This document shows, piece by piece, positions 21,115-34,089 of a DNA stretch of 64,000 bases; positions within the stretch are counted from its first letter, which is position 1, and the number at the start of each line of letters is the position of its first letter. This stretch comes from Clusia tigrina (taxonomy: Eukaryota > Arthropoda > Insecta > Diptera > Clusiidae). The notes under the pieces were generated by a model that did no database searches, was not told where the DNA came from, and saw only the letters and a list, made by a program, of their open reading frames with translations. The stretch is taken from assembly GCA_920105625.2 (NCBI GenBank), contig OV050030.1, positions 314,885,289-314,949,288 on the forward strand, in the 5' to 3' direction. Both the position numbers and the translations under genes were made by a program.

Positions 21115-23640
21115 TATAGATATATAGTCGCTATGTGGCCTCGGAGGACGGGAAGTTATAGGAAGAATATAAGGGCCACACTGCCAAGGAATCCCTCTTC
21201 TGACCCCACAGACTCTGTGGAGTTAGACGGGCCGAGAGACCAGGTAACCTGTGTCTTGAATAGTTTACTGACAACCAGGTGCCCGATTGTGAAACGGAGA
21301 AGCCAGAATAAACCACCTTGGTGGTAGAAGGATCTAGGCCTTCTTCGGAAGTCTAATAGAAGATTATTCAACAGGGCAAAATCATTGGATCTGCCCTCGA
21401 AGTGGGAAGCCTATAAGGCTAAACTAGTAACATACAAAAAAGCAATCGGAACTGCGCAATAAGAGTCCTGACAAAATTATTGTAGGGATGTGGAAGAAAC
21501 GTAGGAAGCAGCCAGACTAAGGAGAATCCTAGCAAAGACACCATACAGCTTGGGCTATCTAAAAGGTCCAGGGGATGTGTGGAGAGAATCGAGCGAGGAA
21601 TCTTTAGCTCTTCTCTTAGATACGCTTCATATTCAAAGCGGGAAAGTAAATCCTAAAGATTACAGAACAATTAGTCACGTCTTTCCTCCTAAAAACATTG
21701 AAGAGGTTGATGATGCGCAGTTACACCAACTGGTAGAATCCTCGGCACAGCATGTATATACGAAGGGCAAATCTACAGAGACGGCATTACACGTACTCCT
21801 TGGTATAGTGAAAAAAGCCATTCAGCAGAATTATTTTGCACTGGCGGCTTTCATTGATATAGAAGGCACTTTTAATATGAACTATAACTGCGAACGCAAT
21901 TACGGGGGCGTTAGAAGCTCTGGGCGTTGATCCTAATGTGGTTGCACGGATTGAGGCTATGCTCATCAGCAGCAAGTTAACTGACAGCTAAGGAACCTGC
22001 ACTTGAAGCAGACAGGTCTGCAGAGGTACTCCTCAGGGAGAAGTGCTCTCTCCTTTGCTCTGGAATTTGGCGATAAATCCCTTACTGATAGCCGTAGATA
22101 GAGGGACTTACTACGTCATGACCTATGCTGACGATTTGACAATTGCGACTAGAGGTAAATGGGTCCTATGAATATTTTGCGCTCTAACATGGTAACGGTT
22201 ACTTGTTGGATGGAAAGAAGGAGACTAGGGATAAACCCCGATAAAATGCAATTAATCCTCCTTTCTATGAAAATAGATCTCCTATGGTCTCCCCGCTAAT
22301 ATACAAATGTGTGGAAATTCCGATTAAGGAGACGGTCAAATATTTGGGACTAATACTAGATAGAAAATTTACCTGGAATCCCAATATTGAGGAAAGAGTT
22401 GGGAAGGCCAATATTAGGAAGGCTATTTGAAGCTTTTGAGCCAGATCCAAAGAACAGCTTTTCTGTCCATTTCTGGTGCTTTAAGCACCATCCCAACTAA
22501 AGCAATACTCAACCCACCTTTATTAAATCTGATAAATAATTGGCCGCCGCATCAGTGCTAAGGCTGAAATATACGGCGTTATGGAATTATCGGCAGACTG
22601 GCCACTTGACGATCGTGCATACCTGGAGTAGTTGTATCAAGCACATTTACCACTCTATATCTAATCTCGATAGGCACTTAAAGACACATATTCCGTCTAG
22701 AAGGGAGTGGCAAACACCCATCCCATGGAGAAGGGAGAACTGAATTTCGGCACCGACGGATCCAAGCTTGACGATAGAGTTGGCTTTGAAGTTTTTCAAA
22801 AGAACTGGGACTGGATCTCTCGTTCCGTCTCCCCGACTATTGTAGTTATTATCAAGCAAAGTCTTAAAGGAGGTAGCCGTCTACTTAAATAGATACGCCG
22901 TAACTAAACATTATAAATATCTACCTGGATAGCCAGGCGGCCATCTAGTAAATGAACTCGGTGGCACTGAAATCGAAGGTTGTTCAGGACTGCCTGGCAG
23001 CCCTAAATGATATCAGCACCGTTTTCAAGGTATGCCTAATATGTGTTCCGAGGCATAGGGATATTGTAGGGCTGATGAACTAGCCAGACGGTGCACCAAC
23101 CTTCCTTTGTGCACGAACAGATGCGAGGTTGGAATAGCAATTGCCACCTGTAAACTGATGTTGAAGGATAGCGTCGTGCGTGAGGCGAATAGGTCTTGGG
23201 CAGACGAAGGCACTTGCTTAACGACTAGACTAATGTGGCCGGAGATCGATAGGAGTAAATCTAGAGACCTGCTTGCCCTGTCAAGAGATGATAGCTCTAA
23301 GGTCATTGGCTGTTCGGCAGGCATGCTCTCAGGCTGGGAGTATTCTCTCATGAATACTGCTTAAGCTGTGGGGATGAGGAGGAAGAAGAGAATGTAGAAC
23401 ATCTCTTCTGTAGGTGTCCGGCTCTAGCTAGAAGAAGAGCGGGCTCTTTAGGCAAATACGCTTTTAACTGTCTTACGGAAGCGTCCGGCGCGAAGGTGAA
23501 ACAAATTCTGCACTTTATTAGGGCTTCAAAAAAGGTTTTACGAGTAATGTAGAGATGCGGTGTTAGGCGGTGGTATCGCAATAGACCCATAGTGATTTGA
23601 GTGAGTTGGCCTGTAGACCGGTTGCCACGACAACCTAACC
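21115..23640 (+). mobile_element. LOA-like non-LTR retrotransposon 1 (degraded)
   Basis: Reading across frames gives NKPPWW followed by RKSNRRLFNRAKSLDLPSKW and EAARLRRILAKTPYSLGYLK (endonuclease-RT linker). The RT follows: YTKGKSTETALHVL, AAFIDIEGTFN, YADDLTI near 22130, VKYLGLILDRKFTW. An RNase H domain follows (NFGTDGSKLDDRVGF), then a C-terminal Cys-rich segment (CPALARRRAGSL region, about 23410-23450). The FIDIEGxF RT block plus RNase H suits the LOA/I group. The 3' end is a CAACCTAACCGAACCTC-type sequence near 23640. Many stops; the endonuclease is missing. Confidence 0.8.
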
Positions 23641-24410
23641 GAACCTCACCTATATTTGCATTTTTTTAAATTCTTCCATAAATTAAAGAAAACAAAAAAA
23701 AAGAAAATTCATTATGAAAATTGATTTCATTTATTTTGTTGTTGCTAAAAAAATTTAAAAATAGTATCATATGATGAGTCATATCATCGTACCACTTCAT
23801 TTACCGTTAACAATACAAACATTGTGTTTATATATTTAGAGTAGTAAGAGTTCAAGAAAAAAGACATCAGCTTTGAGAGAAATTAGCATAAAATTACATA
23901 TTGAACGAGAACCGTGAAGTTGCTAAAATATATGATAAATGAAAGTTTCACCATATAATGTTTCTATATAAATAATTAAAAAAATTGGTGCAGACAAGTA
24001 TTATAAAATGTGTGGGCGTACGTGCATACTTTATATGAGAGATTAACGGGCAGTAGCAGGTATTGTACAACAATATCCAAAGACAAATAGCAGCAATATA
24101 CGGAACGAATTACTGGATTCTTGCTTGAAAGGTGCTTAGTTCATTATTCGCAAATAGCTACTAGGACAAGGGTTTGAATTTTTTGCAGTCAATTATTGTT
24201 TCTTTTCAATTTGAAGACGCCGTGAATAGATGTGCTTACTTTACCGTGCCAAAATCATTTTTGAGTGAAAGAAAAAACAAAGAAAAGAAATTGGTGATTA
24301 GTGAAAACAACAATTGCCTATATGGTACACACATTTTATTATTTTTAGTGATTTAATAGAAATAAGAATAATAAAATAAAGCGGAAAACCGCAGCAACGG
24401 GAGTGTAAAA
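23641..24410. other. AT-rich interval without recognised genes
   Basis: No transposon protein, RNA gene or clear repeat seen. It follows the LOA-like 3' end and precedes Jockey 3 ORF1-like sequence, so it may be 5' UTR of Jockey 3 or unrelated filler. A short open frame at 24174-24356 has no recognisable features. Confidence 0.5.
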
Positions 24411-27400
24411 TTAGTGTACTGCGCTCACCAACACACATACTGAATACCGTGCCAATAAACAATAACAGCAATAATACAAATAATCCAAACAATAATACAA
24501 ACAATGTAAATAATTGCACTCAATCTCTCGTGAATGCACAAATGTATAGCAACAATGCAGCGAACTTAGCCACTCAGCGGATTGCTCTACCTCAGCGCAT
24601 GCATTCCAACGTTTCTGCAAGGAAGTTAAACATGCCAAGCAACCCGAATGATTAATAGGGCTCTACATTTCATTCCGTGAGTATACCAGAAAATTATGCA
24701 CATACATCCAAACTAAAAAAAATCAAAGATCGAGTTCTCCGCTGCTATCAATTTACCATATATATGCTCTCCCAAAATTAATGACCAGGTAGGAAAATTT
24801 CAGCCTGATGACCCTACAGCAAATTGGAAACAGATACCAAAAGAAATAATAATAAACGCGCTAGTCAACTCCAGAGTCTGAATCGCGAAATGCCTTAAAA
24901 CAATCAACATTAGCGAAATACTGGCTTTGAACAACAACGCTTAACACTTCAAACAGATTTGCTGACTTAGCACAGGATGATTGTACCGTAATGAATGTAC
25001 AAACTGTAGAAGTAACACGGAAAATATAGAAACCAACTCCAATTTTTATATCAGGAGTAGATAACATCCAGCCGTTAAGAAAGCTATTAAACGTTATAGC
25101 ACCAAAAGAATAGATACTTACCCTACTAAAAGGTGGAGAAGTCAAAATACAGCCAAAAATAAAAGATAAGTACATAACAATAACACAATCACTTCGCGAA
25201 AAAAATACGGCATTCCATACTTATAACTAAAAAAGACAAAACATCCACCATCCAGTGCTACTACAGGATATTAAGGAGGCAACAGAAGCATTTGGCCACG
25301 AAATGGTACATATATCTAATAGTAGGCAAAGAGGTACAAAAATCACCCTACATATATATTATTTAAATCTTTAAAAAAATACAAACAACAGAAAAGTGTA
25401 TGATACCAAGGCAATATTATACACAAAAGTAATTTTTAAACCAACTCGACCCAAAAGACAAATACCACAGTGTACCAAATGCTAGCGTTATGGACACACT
25501 AAAAACTTCTGTAACCATATGTCACGTTATGTAAAATGCGCTCTTAATCATACTACTACAGAATGCAGAAGGAAGGACAAATCATCAAATGTCCAGTGCG
25601 TCTTGTGCGGAGGCGACCACCCAGCAAATTACTATAAGGGTTGTACAGTCTATAAGGAACTCCAACAAAAAATGTACTTCACACTTCGTAAAAACGTAGC
25701 TACAACACGGACCAAAAATTCCCTAAATGCTCCATTAAATAAAAGCCAAATACAACCAATTTTCAAAAAATGTAAAGCCAACAGAACAAACTGAGAAATC
25801 ACCAGATAATAACATATCTTATCAAGAGAAAGCCAACGACATGTTCCAACTAAAATCGTGGATCAAAAACCTCATGGAACAAATGAGCACTATTCTCAAC
25901 CTTCTTACGAAAATCGTGGCAAAAATTGTGTAAAAATGACCTCACTTATAATAGCTGTATGGAACGCCAATGGATTAGCCTAATATATTCAAGAAGAGAA
26001 ACAATTTCTTACAGAACATAAAATAGATATCATGATAGTTTCTAAAACTTCTTTGACATTAAAAAGTTATATAAATATACCTCAATACAATGTATACTCC
26101 ACAAACCATCCTGCCGGAACCGCGAGAGGTGGAACAGCTTTCATATTAAAAAATAATATAAGACATCAACCTCTAGGTAAATACCAACACACACATATTC
26201 AAGCAACCAGCATAGTTACATTTGACCAAGTTGGGCGTCTAATTATCAGTTCTGTTTACTGACCACCTAGTCATGCTGTTAAAAATACCAATTTTACCAT
26301 TTTTCTCAAAATTGGGTCCAAGGTTTGCTGCTGCTGGCGACTACAACTCAAAGCACAAGTTCAAGAATAATAAACCCAAAAGGCAGACACCTTCTAAATA
26401 CCGTTCTGTCCAACAAATACACGTACTTATCAACCGGAGAACCAACGTACCGGCATTCAGATAACCAGAAAGTATCTAACGTCATAGATTTTTGAGTAAT
26501 GAAGGCATTGCTTTAAATAATTCCACAGCATAATCGTGTTTAGATCTATCTTCTGATCACTCACCTTTTTTTATGTGCTCGTATATGAACACCAATTCAG
26601 TGATGAAACTACGTCTACGAGTACGTAAAGGTTACTAAACTAAAACAGATACGACAGAAATAGCATTAAGTTTCAGAGCTTTCTGGCAAACCTTTCATCC
26701 ACAGAAGAAACGGACTACTCACTATGGAAAGCTACTTAATTAATGCGACCAACCATATAAGTTCCGCCAAGAAAAGGGGGTCATGTTTGCAGAACACTTT
26801 TCACATGTATTCGCGCCATTTCCACCTGTCTCGCATCACACCGAAAGCGCAATATTGACTTTTTACAGTCTCCAGGTGAATTAGAGGGTGAATATACGTG
26901 AAGCTGAAAGTAAATAAAGCACCGGCCCATCTCGGGCAAAATACTAAAGGAACTACCTGAAGCTGGATTGCAGTACCTGACGCAGCTGTATAATGGTGTT
27001 TTAACTCTTGGATACGTCCCTCTACAGTGTAAAGTAGCATAAATTGTGGTTATACCAAAATCTGGGAAACCAAAGGAAGATATAACATCGTACATACCCA
27101 TTGTCTCGAAGGTGCTAGAAAAACTTCTCCTCAAAAAACTTATGTCCATTTTTTATGAAAAACACCTAATACCTAACCATAAAATTGGGTTTACAAAACA
27201 TCACGCGATCACGGAACAGGTATATCGAGTATACAAGGCTATTAGAGAAGTTTTTGCAAGTAAAAAGTAGTGTACCCTCCCATTTCTGTAGGTAGGGTAC
27301 CCTCTATAATCTGAAATAAGTTTTGCCTTCTAACTATTACTGCATCCCGAAATTTTTCTTGAACATAGATATGTCATGATCAAATTCAACGACGAAGTAA

Positions 27401-27845
27401 CAAAATTATGTCCAATCAAATCCGGCATACCGCAAGGAAGCAGTTCTGGGTCCTGTGCTCTACACACAGCTGATTTGCCAACTCTCAGAAAGAACAGGTG
27501 TCCCCCGGTATTTTTTAACTATGAGCAACTATCACAGTCAACAGATACTTAGAACATTGGTTTTCATTTAGATCATCGAATGACTTGGCAGAAGCATGCA
27601 TATCTTTGCTAAAAGAAAACAATTGGGCCTAAAACAAAACTCGTTGAACTGGCTCATGAGTCGCAACTCCCAGCTTTCAACTGAAAATTAAGTTCTGGTT
27701 TAGAAAGTCATACTGAAGCCTATATGGACCTTTGGTATCCAGTTATGGGGATCAGCGTCAAAATCTAATATTGTGGTTCTGCAAAAATACCAATCAAAGG
27801 TACTACGTCTGATAGCATAACACCCATTGGTATATAATAAATCAA
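24410..27845 (+). mobile_element. Jockey-like element 3 (degraded)
   Basis: Poorly preserved ORF1 runs from about 24410 and ends with zinc-knuckle sequence. ORF2 follows with a recognisable endonuclease start (VWNANGLA, HKIDIMIVSKTSL, NHPAGTARGGTAFILKN). The linker (DYSLWKAT) and RT blocks come next (PISGKILKELPEAG, VIPKSGKPKEDITSY, FTKHHAITEQVYRVYKAI, KSGIPQGSS). The C-terminal part reads YQSKVLRLIA. At about 27845 it changes to LOA-like sequence. Stops occur throughout. Confidence 0.8.
25440..25930 (+). pseudogene. Jockey 3 ORF1 zinc-knuckle region
   Basis: Cys/His blocks C-x2-C..HTKNFC, CALNHTTTEC and CVLCGGDHPANYYKGC form the three-knuckle array of Jockey ORF1 proteins. The last part is open from 25519 to 25794. 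A short tail (FQLKSWIKNLMEQMSTIL) follows before ORF2 starts near 25936. Confidence 0.8.
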
Positions 27846-27903
27846 CTTCCTTACCGACAGTTTGCAGTAAAATGCAGGATGTCTTGGACAAGATCGAGAA
27901 TTG
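27846..27903 (+). pseudogene. LOA-like element 2, RT piece 5' of Transib
   Basis: It reads CSKMQDVLDKIEN, which joins across the Transib to CDLQNLSVNPNKSSLVLF at 30931. This is the thumb-region block of LOA/R1-type RTs. Confidence 0.7.
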
Positions 27904-30900
27904 CACAGTGGCCGAAATACCCCATCTAGCGGCGCTTCAGCGAAATGTTAAAAGTCATAATTTGGCAAACTTTATTATTTTTTTTGAAACTTAAACCGCA
28001 ACGGATTTTTTTCTGTTTTCTTCTTTGTTTTGTTCCTAATATTCGCACAGCTGTGAGCATTCAAACTTGACACATGTTTCAGCAAAGTTAACACATGTTT
28101 TTGAGCTTGTTTCAAGTGCAATTTTGTTGAGAGGAAAAAATTAAATATTTAATTTGTTAATAAGAATTGGGATTTTATTTTAATTAAAAGGTATGTATTA
28201 AATAAAAAAAAATTGGTTTGTGATCTGTGATTGTATGTTTTAGCGCTTAACAGTTGAAAAAGAAAATGTCCTTTGTGAAAGTGTTTTTAGATATGAAATC
28301 CAATTTTGTGTGGAATAAAAGTAAGGTGGATTGGACTGGATTGGGTTCACTGTTTGCTTAGTTTGTTTAAATGGGTTGTTATCTATGTCAAGTTTAAATA
28401 TAGGCTGCTAGTTTTTGCAAACTTTTTATTTTTTTCGTTTTTTAGTTACAATGGCAGAATTTAAACGCACCCTTTTTTTAAAATGGCATAGTGAACCAGT
28501 GCCAACAAACAAATTTTTAATGGTTGAAAATCATGTATTTTCTAATATCATTGATCGCTCGAAATATAGCGAAGAGCAATACCGACAAATTCAAAAACAA
28601 TTAAGAAATTTTATGAGCCAACTTGTACAAAAGTGGAAAGAAAGTCATAGAGTTTTGGCAGTGTTTGAAAAGCGAAATAAGATGTGGTTGGATGAAGACA
28701 TTATTTTCCCTAATCCAGCCGTTGCCCAACGTAATGAGGAACCTTTTTCAGAGTGCACAAGTAAGACTCAAATAAAAAAAATTGCATCAATTGTCAATGA
28801 AACACCGAACGAAGAGTTAATGGTAGCAACGAGCGTGAGTCTTTACAAGGCTGGAAAAAGAAGCGCTTCACAGGTTGTTTCAAAGTTTCGTTCAGAATCT
28901 GCAATAGCTCCAAAAATGCTTAAATCTGTAGACTCTGAAGCAAAAACCAATATTCCGTATACACCTGAGGAAGCTTTAGCTCTTTATATTGATGGTGGAT
29001 ACTCAAAAAGGTCATACAGACAAATGCAATCTGGTGCCAAAGAACGAAACGCCAATATTTATCCAAGCTACGATATTTTGGCTAAAACTAAAAGGGAGTG
29101 TTACCCCAGTGACATACACGTATCTGAACGTTCAGCTGAAGTTGGCTTGCAAAGTCTCGTAGACCATACTATTGGACGTATAATACAAGGATTTTCAACA
29201 GCTTTTGAGGATCTCATGACTGTAGGCAATAATAACTATTGCATAAAAGCAATATTTAAATGGGGCTGTGACGGTAGCAGTGGGCACTCTACTTACCGTC
29301 AACGTTTCAGTGTTTCTGATACTGGAACAATTGATGAGCATTTATTTGCTGTATGTATTGTTCCTTTACAAATTAAAAAAGGACCCGCAATACTATGGCA
29401 AAATAACCGGCCTTCTTCAACTCGGTTCTGCAGACCCATTAAAATCATTTTTGAAAAAGAGTCAGCGGATTTAGTTAGGGCTGAGATAGAAAATGTAAAA
29501 AGAGAAATTGCACAAATTCTGCCGACAAAATTAAGTCCTTTTGAAGGAACACACGAATTTCATTTGACCATGATCGATGGAAAAGTGTTTAATACCATAG
29601 CGGAGTCACCATCACTGGCTTGAGGAATTTGTGGTGCGACACCAAAATTGATGAACAATCTAAATTTAGTTCAACTGAGGCAGCCACAAAACCACTTGTA
29701 CGAATATGGATTGTCGACACTTCATGCTTGGATACGGTGCTTCGAGTGTATAATTCATATCGCCTACAGAATACCCATAAAAAATTGACAAATACGTGGA
29801 GAAAATAAAGAAATTGCTGAACAAACCAAAAGAAAAATTCAACTTGAACTAAGAAATGAATTGGGTATTTTGGTGGACATTCCAACGACGGGTTCGGGGA
29901 ATACAAACACTGAGAATACCGCCAGAATGTTTTTCGAGCAGCCAACCATGGCATCTATAGTAACTGGAGTAAAAATGGAACTTATAAAAAGGTTTGGTAT
30001 AATATTGCGCACAATGGCATGTGGGTATGCAGTTAACGTAGAGGCTTTTCGCATATATGCCTGGGAAACAGCAAAAATATTTGTTTCCGAATACCCTTGG
30101 TTTTATGTGCCTCAATCTGTACATAAAATATTAATACATGAATGGAATTCAGAAGAGGCACTTGAGGCAAGAAATAAAGATTTTCGCACTTATAGGCTGA
30201 ACCACACGCGAAAAGACACGAGATTGCACACAATGGAAGACTTACTGCACGCTCTATTGGTTTCGTCGGATCCTTTTATTACATCTAAATCTAAAAGCAC
30301 CTCGAAATACTCGAAAAAACACATCCAAATAGATGATGAGGTCAAGCAGCTTCTTTTCAATATGAATGATATACCTGTCGGCCTTAATTCTGAAAGCTCC
30401 GACTCTGAATAGTTTTTTTCATTTGCACCTTAGATTCATCTAGTAGTTCCGAAACGGAATAAAAAACTTTTATTACTATTGTTATTACTACAGTTATTTT
30501 TTTTTGGAATTATAATTAAATTTTTGTTATGAAAACAACAAAAGTATATGAAGACTGCATATGGCCAAAAATAGTTATTTCAACAGAAAAAAAAATTAAA
30601 AAGAAAATAAATAAATAAATGTTTTAAAAAAAACTGTTTTTAAAATTAAAGTTTAATATATTTTCAGCCCAAAGGAATGTGAAACATTAAATATTTGAAC
30701 TTTACGATGTTTTCCTGAATAAAATAAAAAAAGTCTAAAATATGAAAAAAAGTTGCAACTTTCACAAAAAAAAAAAATATAAATATATTTTTAAAAAACA
30801 TTTTTTTTCTTTAGCATTGAAGCTTAATCTATTTTCAACTAAAAAAAATATTACACAAACAAAAAAAATTTTTCCCTAAGCGCTATTAATTAAACGCCGC

Positions 30901-30925
30901 TAAATGAGCCTTTTCGGCCACTGTG
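27904..30925 (+). mobile_element. Transib DNA transposon
   Basis: The TIRs start CACAGTGGCCGAAA at both ends (27904 and the complement at 30925) and share a second block TAGCGGCG about 23-30 bp in. The first seven bases equal the RAG recombination-signal heptamer CACAGTG, as expected because Transib transposases are relatives of RAG1 (established knowledge). Flanks are AATTG (27899-27903) and CATTG (30926-30930), a 5-bp target duplication with one mismatch. The element is 3022 bp with a single long transposase gene carrying two in-frame TGA codons. It is inserted in LOA-like element 2. Confidence 0.93.
28451..30412 (+). pseudogene. Transib (RAG1-like) transposase with two in-frame stops
   Basis: The reading from ATG 28451 (MAEFKRTLFLKWHSEP) to TAG 30410-30412 spans about 653 codons in one frame. 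It is broken only by TGA at 29621-29623 and TGA near 29788. A 3' splice-site-like TTTTTTAG lies just upstream of the ATG. Catalytic acidic residues align with RAG1 D600/D708/E962: D274 in KWGCDGSSGHS, D376 in LTMIDGKVFNTI and E572 in SEEALEARNKDFRTYR. A CxxC zinc-binding block follows D376 (xGICGATPKLMNNLNLVQ), and the first TGA sits at its first Cys. The second TGA replaces a probable Trp (IKNxQIRG). The C-terminal YPWFYVPQSVHKILIHEW and LLHALLVSSDPF blocks are typical of Transib. It is close to intact but presumably inactive. Confidence 0.93.
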
Positions 30926-31389
30926 CATTGGTGCGATCTGCAGAATCTTTCAGTGAATCCCAATAAGAGCAGCTTAGTACTTTTTACAAGGAGACGCAAA
31001 ATGGAACACCTGTTACTACAAACGATGAAAGGAGTAACACTGTAGCTGTCTTCTGAAGTCAAATATCTACGGTTTTCCCTAGAGAGTAGATTCCTTTGGT
31101 ATCACTTGTGTAATGAGCACTACATCAGGTGACGCCCTCAATGTCCTACTGAATTTGCTTCCCCTGGAAATTCTAATCCGTAAGGAGGCAAAACGCGGCG
31201 TGCAGTCTCAGATCGCGAAGTATACTTTTCTCGATGCAAGTGGACAATCGGGTCCCCCCTGTCAGCTTCGGAAAGAGTTATGAGGTAAGGTTCCTGGAAC
31301 GAGTCCGGAGATTTTGCTTGGGTCTACATCATGTCTTCTACACTGACGGATCCCAAACTTCAGATGGTAGCGGATCCGGTTGGTAATTA
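30926..31389 (+). pseudogene. LOA-like element 2, RT thumb and RNase H start
   Basis: After the Transib the reading continues CDLQNLSVNPNKSSLVLFTR and SSEVKYLRFSLESRFLW, then an RNase H first-strand block FYTDGSQTSDGSGSGW. LOA-like element 3 interrupts it at the target duplication 31390-31398. Confidence 0.8.
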
Positions 31390-31492
31390 GAAGATGATCT
31401 ATTTATTTATTTATTGTTTTTGTCGCAACAATCTAGTAAGCGCAGCACTCAGACAGAGTATATATCCATTGTTCTGCACCTAAGGTTCTCTT

Positions 31493-32970
31493 TTACTCTG
31501 CTTTAAATCTACCCGACCTCCGCAGAAATAGAAGTAGATCCTGTGGTGCCAAGGAGCTAAGTTGGTTACTCCTCAGCACATCAGTGCCAAAAATCCCAAA
31601 CCTGATTCGAGCAAAGGCAGGGCAGACGCAAAGGAAATGGTCCGCCGTCTCGTCTTCTTCTTCTTTGGGATCGATTACCATGCACCAGAGCAACGGAGAC
31701 AGTACGCCACCTTGGGGACAGCCTCTATTAACCCCAGACGACACCAGCATATCTTCCTCCGCCCGCCCGTTATAATTCTCTGGGCCAGCATTAAACGTAT
31801 CCAATTTACTAGAGCCCGGTCTACGCTATGCCGCCTAGCAGAGCCGCACATACTGTCGAAAGTAGCATTGTCAAACGCACCCTCTATGTCCACAAAGATG
31901 CCTATTGTGTATTCTTTCCTGTCGATGGCTCGCTCTATCCTTCCAAAAAGGTTTTGCAGAGCCGTCTTGCAGGATTTTCCGTTTTGATAGGCATGCTGAA
32001 ATGGAGAGAGTGGATGCGTCTGCAGAGACTCCCTACGCATGCGAAGCTCCACCAGCCATTCTAAACTCTTTAGCATCAACGAGGTAATACTAATAGGTCT
32101 GAAGCTCTTGGGATTGGTGTAGTCGTCTCTTCCAACCTTAGGAATGAAAGCAACCCTCACCATCCTCCAAGAGCGTGGTACAAAGGCCAGCGCGAGACAG
32201 TGAAGATCTTCTTCAGTGCTGCTATCACTAACTCAATGCCTTCCTTCAACACAATCGGATATATGCCATCCAGTCCGGGCGATTTGAAGCTGTCAAAGGA
32301 TTTGATAGCAAATCTAATGACAGCCTCATTCGCCACAGTTCTGGCAACATACCAATCATATTGATAGGGTGTAGCTGCCCTGACAACAGTTCCAACCAAA
32401 GGTGGTTGTTGACGGGCTATGCTTATCTTATTTCCTAGAAAGTATGACTCCAACAGCAAGTTGAGTGTCTCACTTTGCCTATCCGTATAGGAGCCATCAG
32501 GTTTCCTGAGCGACCCCAGCTTAGCGGTTCGGTCCTTTTTCAGGACTGACCAGTTTTGCCGTGTCACTCAGGGATTCGATATCACTGCAGAAATCTCTAA
32601 AGGAAGCCCTATCCGAGTGCCGAATTAGCTTCTTGTAGTCCCTCTGAACACGTCGATGCCGTTCCCAGTCCTCATCAAGATTCGTCTTGAGGGCCCAGTT
32701 GAGGAGTTTTCTAGACTCACGCCTCGGCACCTGAAGCTCTCGATTCCACCATGGAACAGGAGTCCGGCTAAGAAGAGGTCTAGTTGGACAGGCTAGCTCG
32801 AAATTGTTTGTTAGAGCGGTGTTGAGATGTTCAACAGCCGCCTCAATGCTCCGCTCCTTGCGAGGTTTCAGTGGCGTCACGTGATTGCTACGCAGTGCCT
32901 CCCTGAATTTTGGCCAGTCTATTTTTCGGCTCCGGCACCGAGAACCCATGACATCATCTATTCGCACCAC
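31493..32970 (-). pseudogene. LOA-like 3 ORF2 remnant: linker, RT, fused C-terminus
   Basis: On the minus strand the linker PVPWWNRELQVPRRESRKLL (about 32760) is followed by RDFCSDIESLSDTAKL. RT blocks come next: FKSPGLDGIYPIVLKEG, VAFIPKVGRDDYTNPKSF, ISITSLMLKSLEWLVE, GIFVDIEGAFDN and VNRGCPQGGVLSPLLWCMVI. There the RT joins directly and in frame to the C-terminal Cys/His segment ADHFLCVCPAFARIRFGIFG. The palm YxDD block, thumb and RNase H are deleted. Frame changes occur near 32550 and 32160. It cannot encode an active RT. Confidence 0.85.
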
Positions 32971-33199
32971 AAGACTAGCACCTTCTTTACCATCCCGGTT
33001 GCTACCCCTGATGTGCGAAAGAACTCACCAAAGCCTCGTGTAGATGCCAGGGTTCCGAGCACGCAGATAGGAAAGGACATCTGCGGTCGACAGATCGGGA
33101 TCCGGAATCGAGCAGATGGCCTTCCTGTGGGACACGCTAGCTTCTCTATAGACCGCGAAGCGAGTGGTTCCCATGGAGGCACGTCATTGACTACACCCC

Positions 33200-34089
33200 C
33201 GAGCCAATCAATGTTGGCCTAAGACGCGCAACACCTGTAGAGTGCCGTCCTTTGTCTCATAGCCCTTCGCATTAGCTTCAGGACCGGAGGCAATGAGGCG
33301 ACGCATCAAATGACCTTTGCAGTATTTTATCTCTGCATCAGTCAGCCGATGGTCAGGCCCCAGCTTCTCAATCACAGCCATTGGTTGCGGGCCGGTAGCC
33401 TTCTCGCTGTACGATGGCTTGGCTGCACCTTTGGAAGTCCTTGGGCGAAGGTCCAGCTCACCACCCTCCAGTGGCAAAGACTTCGCCGGGCTGATGGTTT
33501 TGCTGGATACGCGGGGCTGGGCAAACTGCAGCTTATTGGCAACATTCTTCCCCGCCACATTAGCCGCCACCGAGGTTTCGCTCTACCCTTTGGGGGCGTG
33601 GCGCCACCAGCAGTAACAGCTGCAGTAACAGCGTTTACCTCGCGAGCGAGATTTCGGAGCGGTCAATCCCTCCGCAGGCTCGGTGGCTTCCGTGGGTGTC
33701 ACTTCCGTCGACCTGGGCTTTTTGGAGGGAGTTGACACAGAAGAGCCGGCAGAGCCACGTGAGGATTTCTCCTGCACGAGCCTAGCAAGCCGCTTCCTTC
33801 TCTTCCTCCTCGCTTGAGTTCTCGTTGCCCCAGAACCACTGGTCAGTCGTTCCGCCACTGTGGTGACTTCCCGACTCAGGCCCTCTGGATCCAGGGTACG
33901 TTCCTTAGTCTCTGAAGAAGAAGAGATTTCGGTAACAACCCCCGTCTCCTCCAGGATGCGATCTCGCTGATAAAGGCAAGAGACTTTAGCGATGGTTGGG
34001 GCCTCCAGAATCCGTGCCCCTGCCGCCGCAGCGGGTGGATTTCCACATGCGTGGGTTCCACCTGGAGTATTATACTGTGTGTTGTTCAT
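33200..34089 (-). pseudogene. LOA-like 3 ORF1
   Basis: The reading starts MNNTQYNTPGG at 34089. It has a Ser/Thr- and Arg-rich segment with a basic patch (TQARRKRRKRLARLV), then changes frame near 33590 to MAANVAGKNVANKLQFAQ and DAEIKYCKGHLMRRLIASG. Low-complexity basic N-termini of this kind are usual in ORF1 proteins of LOA/I elements. No zinc knuckles remain, so the C-terminal end is lost in the deletion that also removed the endonuclease. Confidence 0.6.

Noticed and set aside
29621..29623. TGA followed by GIC in the Transib frame looks like a selenocysteine U-x-x-C motif
   Set aside because: A second TGA downstream replaces a probable Trp, no SECIS-like context was evident, and relatives have Cys there. 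Ordinary nonsense mutations are simpler.
31562..31987. Plus-strand ORFs antisense to the LOA-like 3 RT (and similar shadows such as 33310-33735)
   Set aside because: They are complementary-strand shadows of RT and ORF1 coding sequence with no motif of their own.
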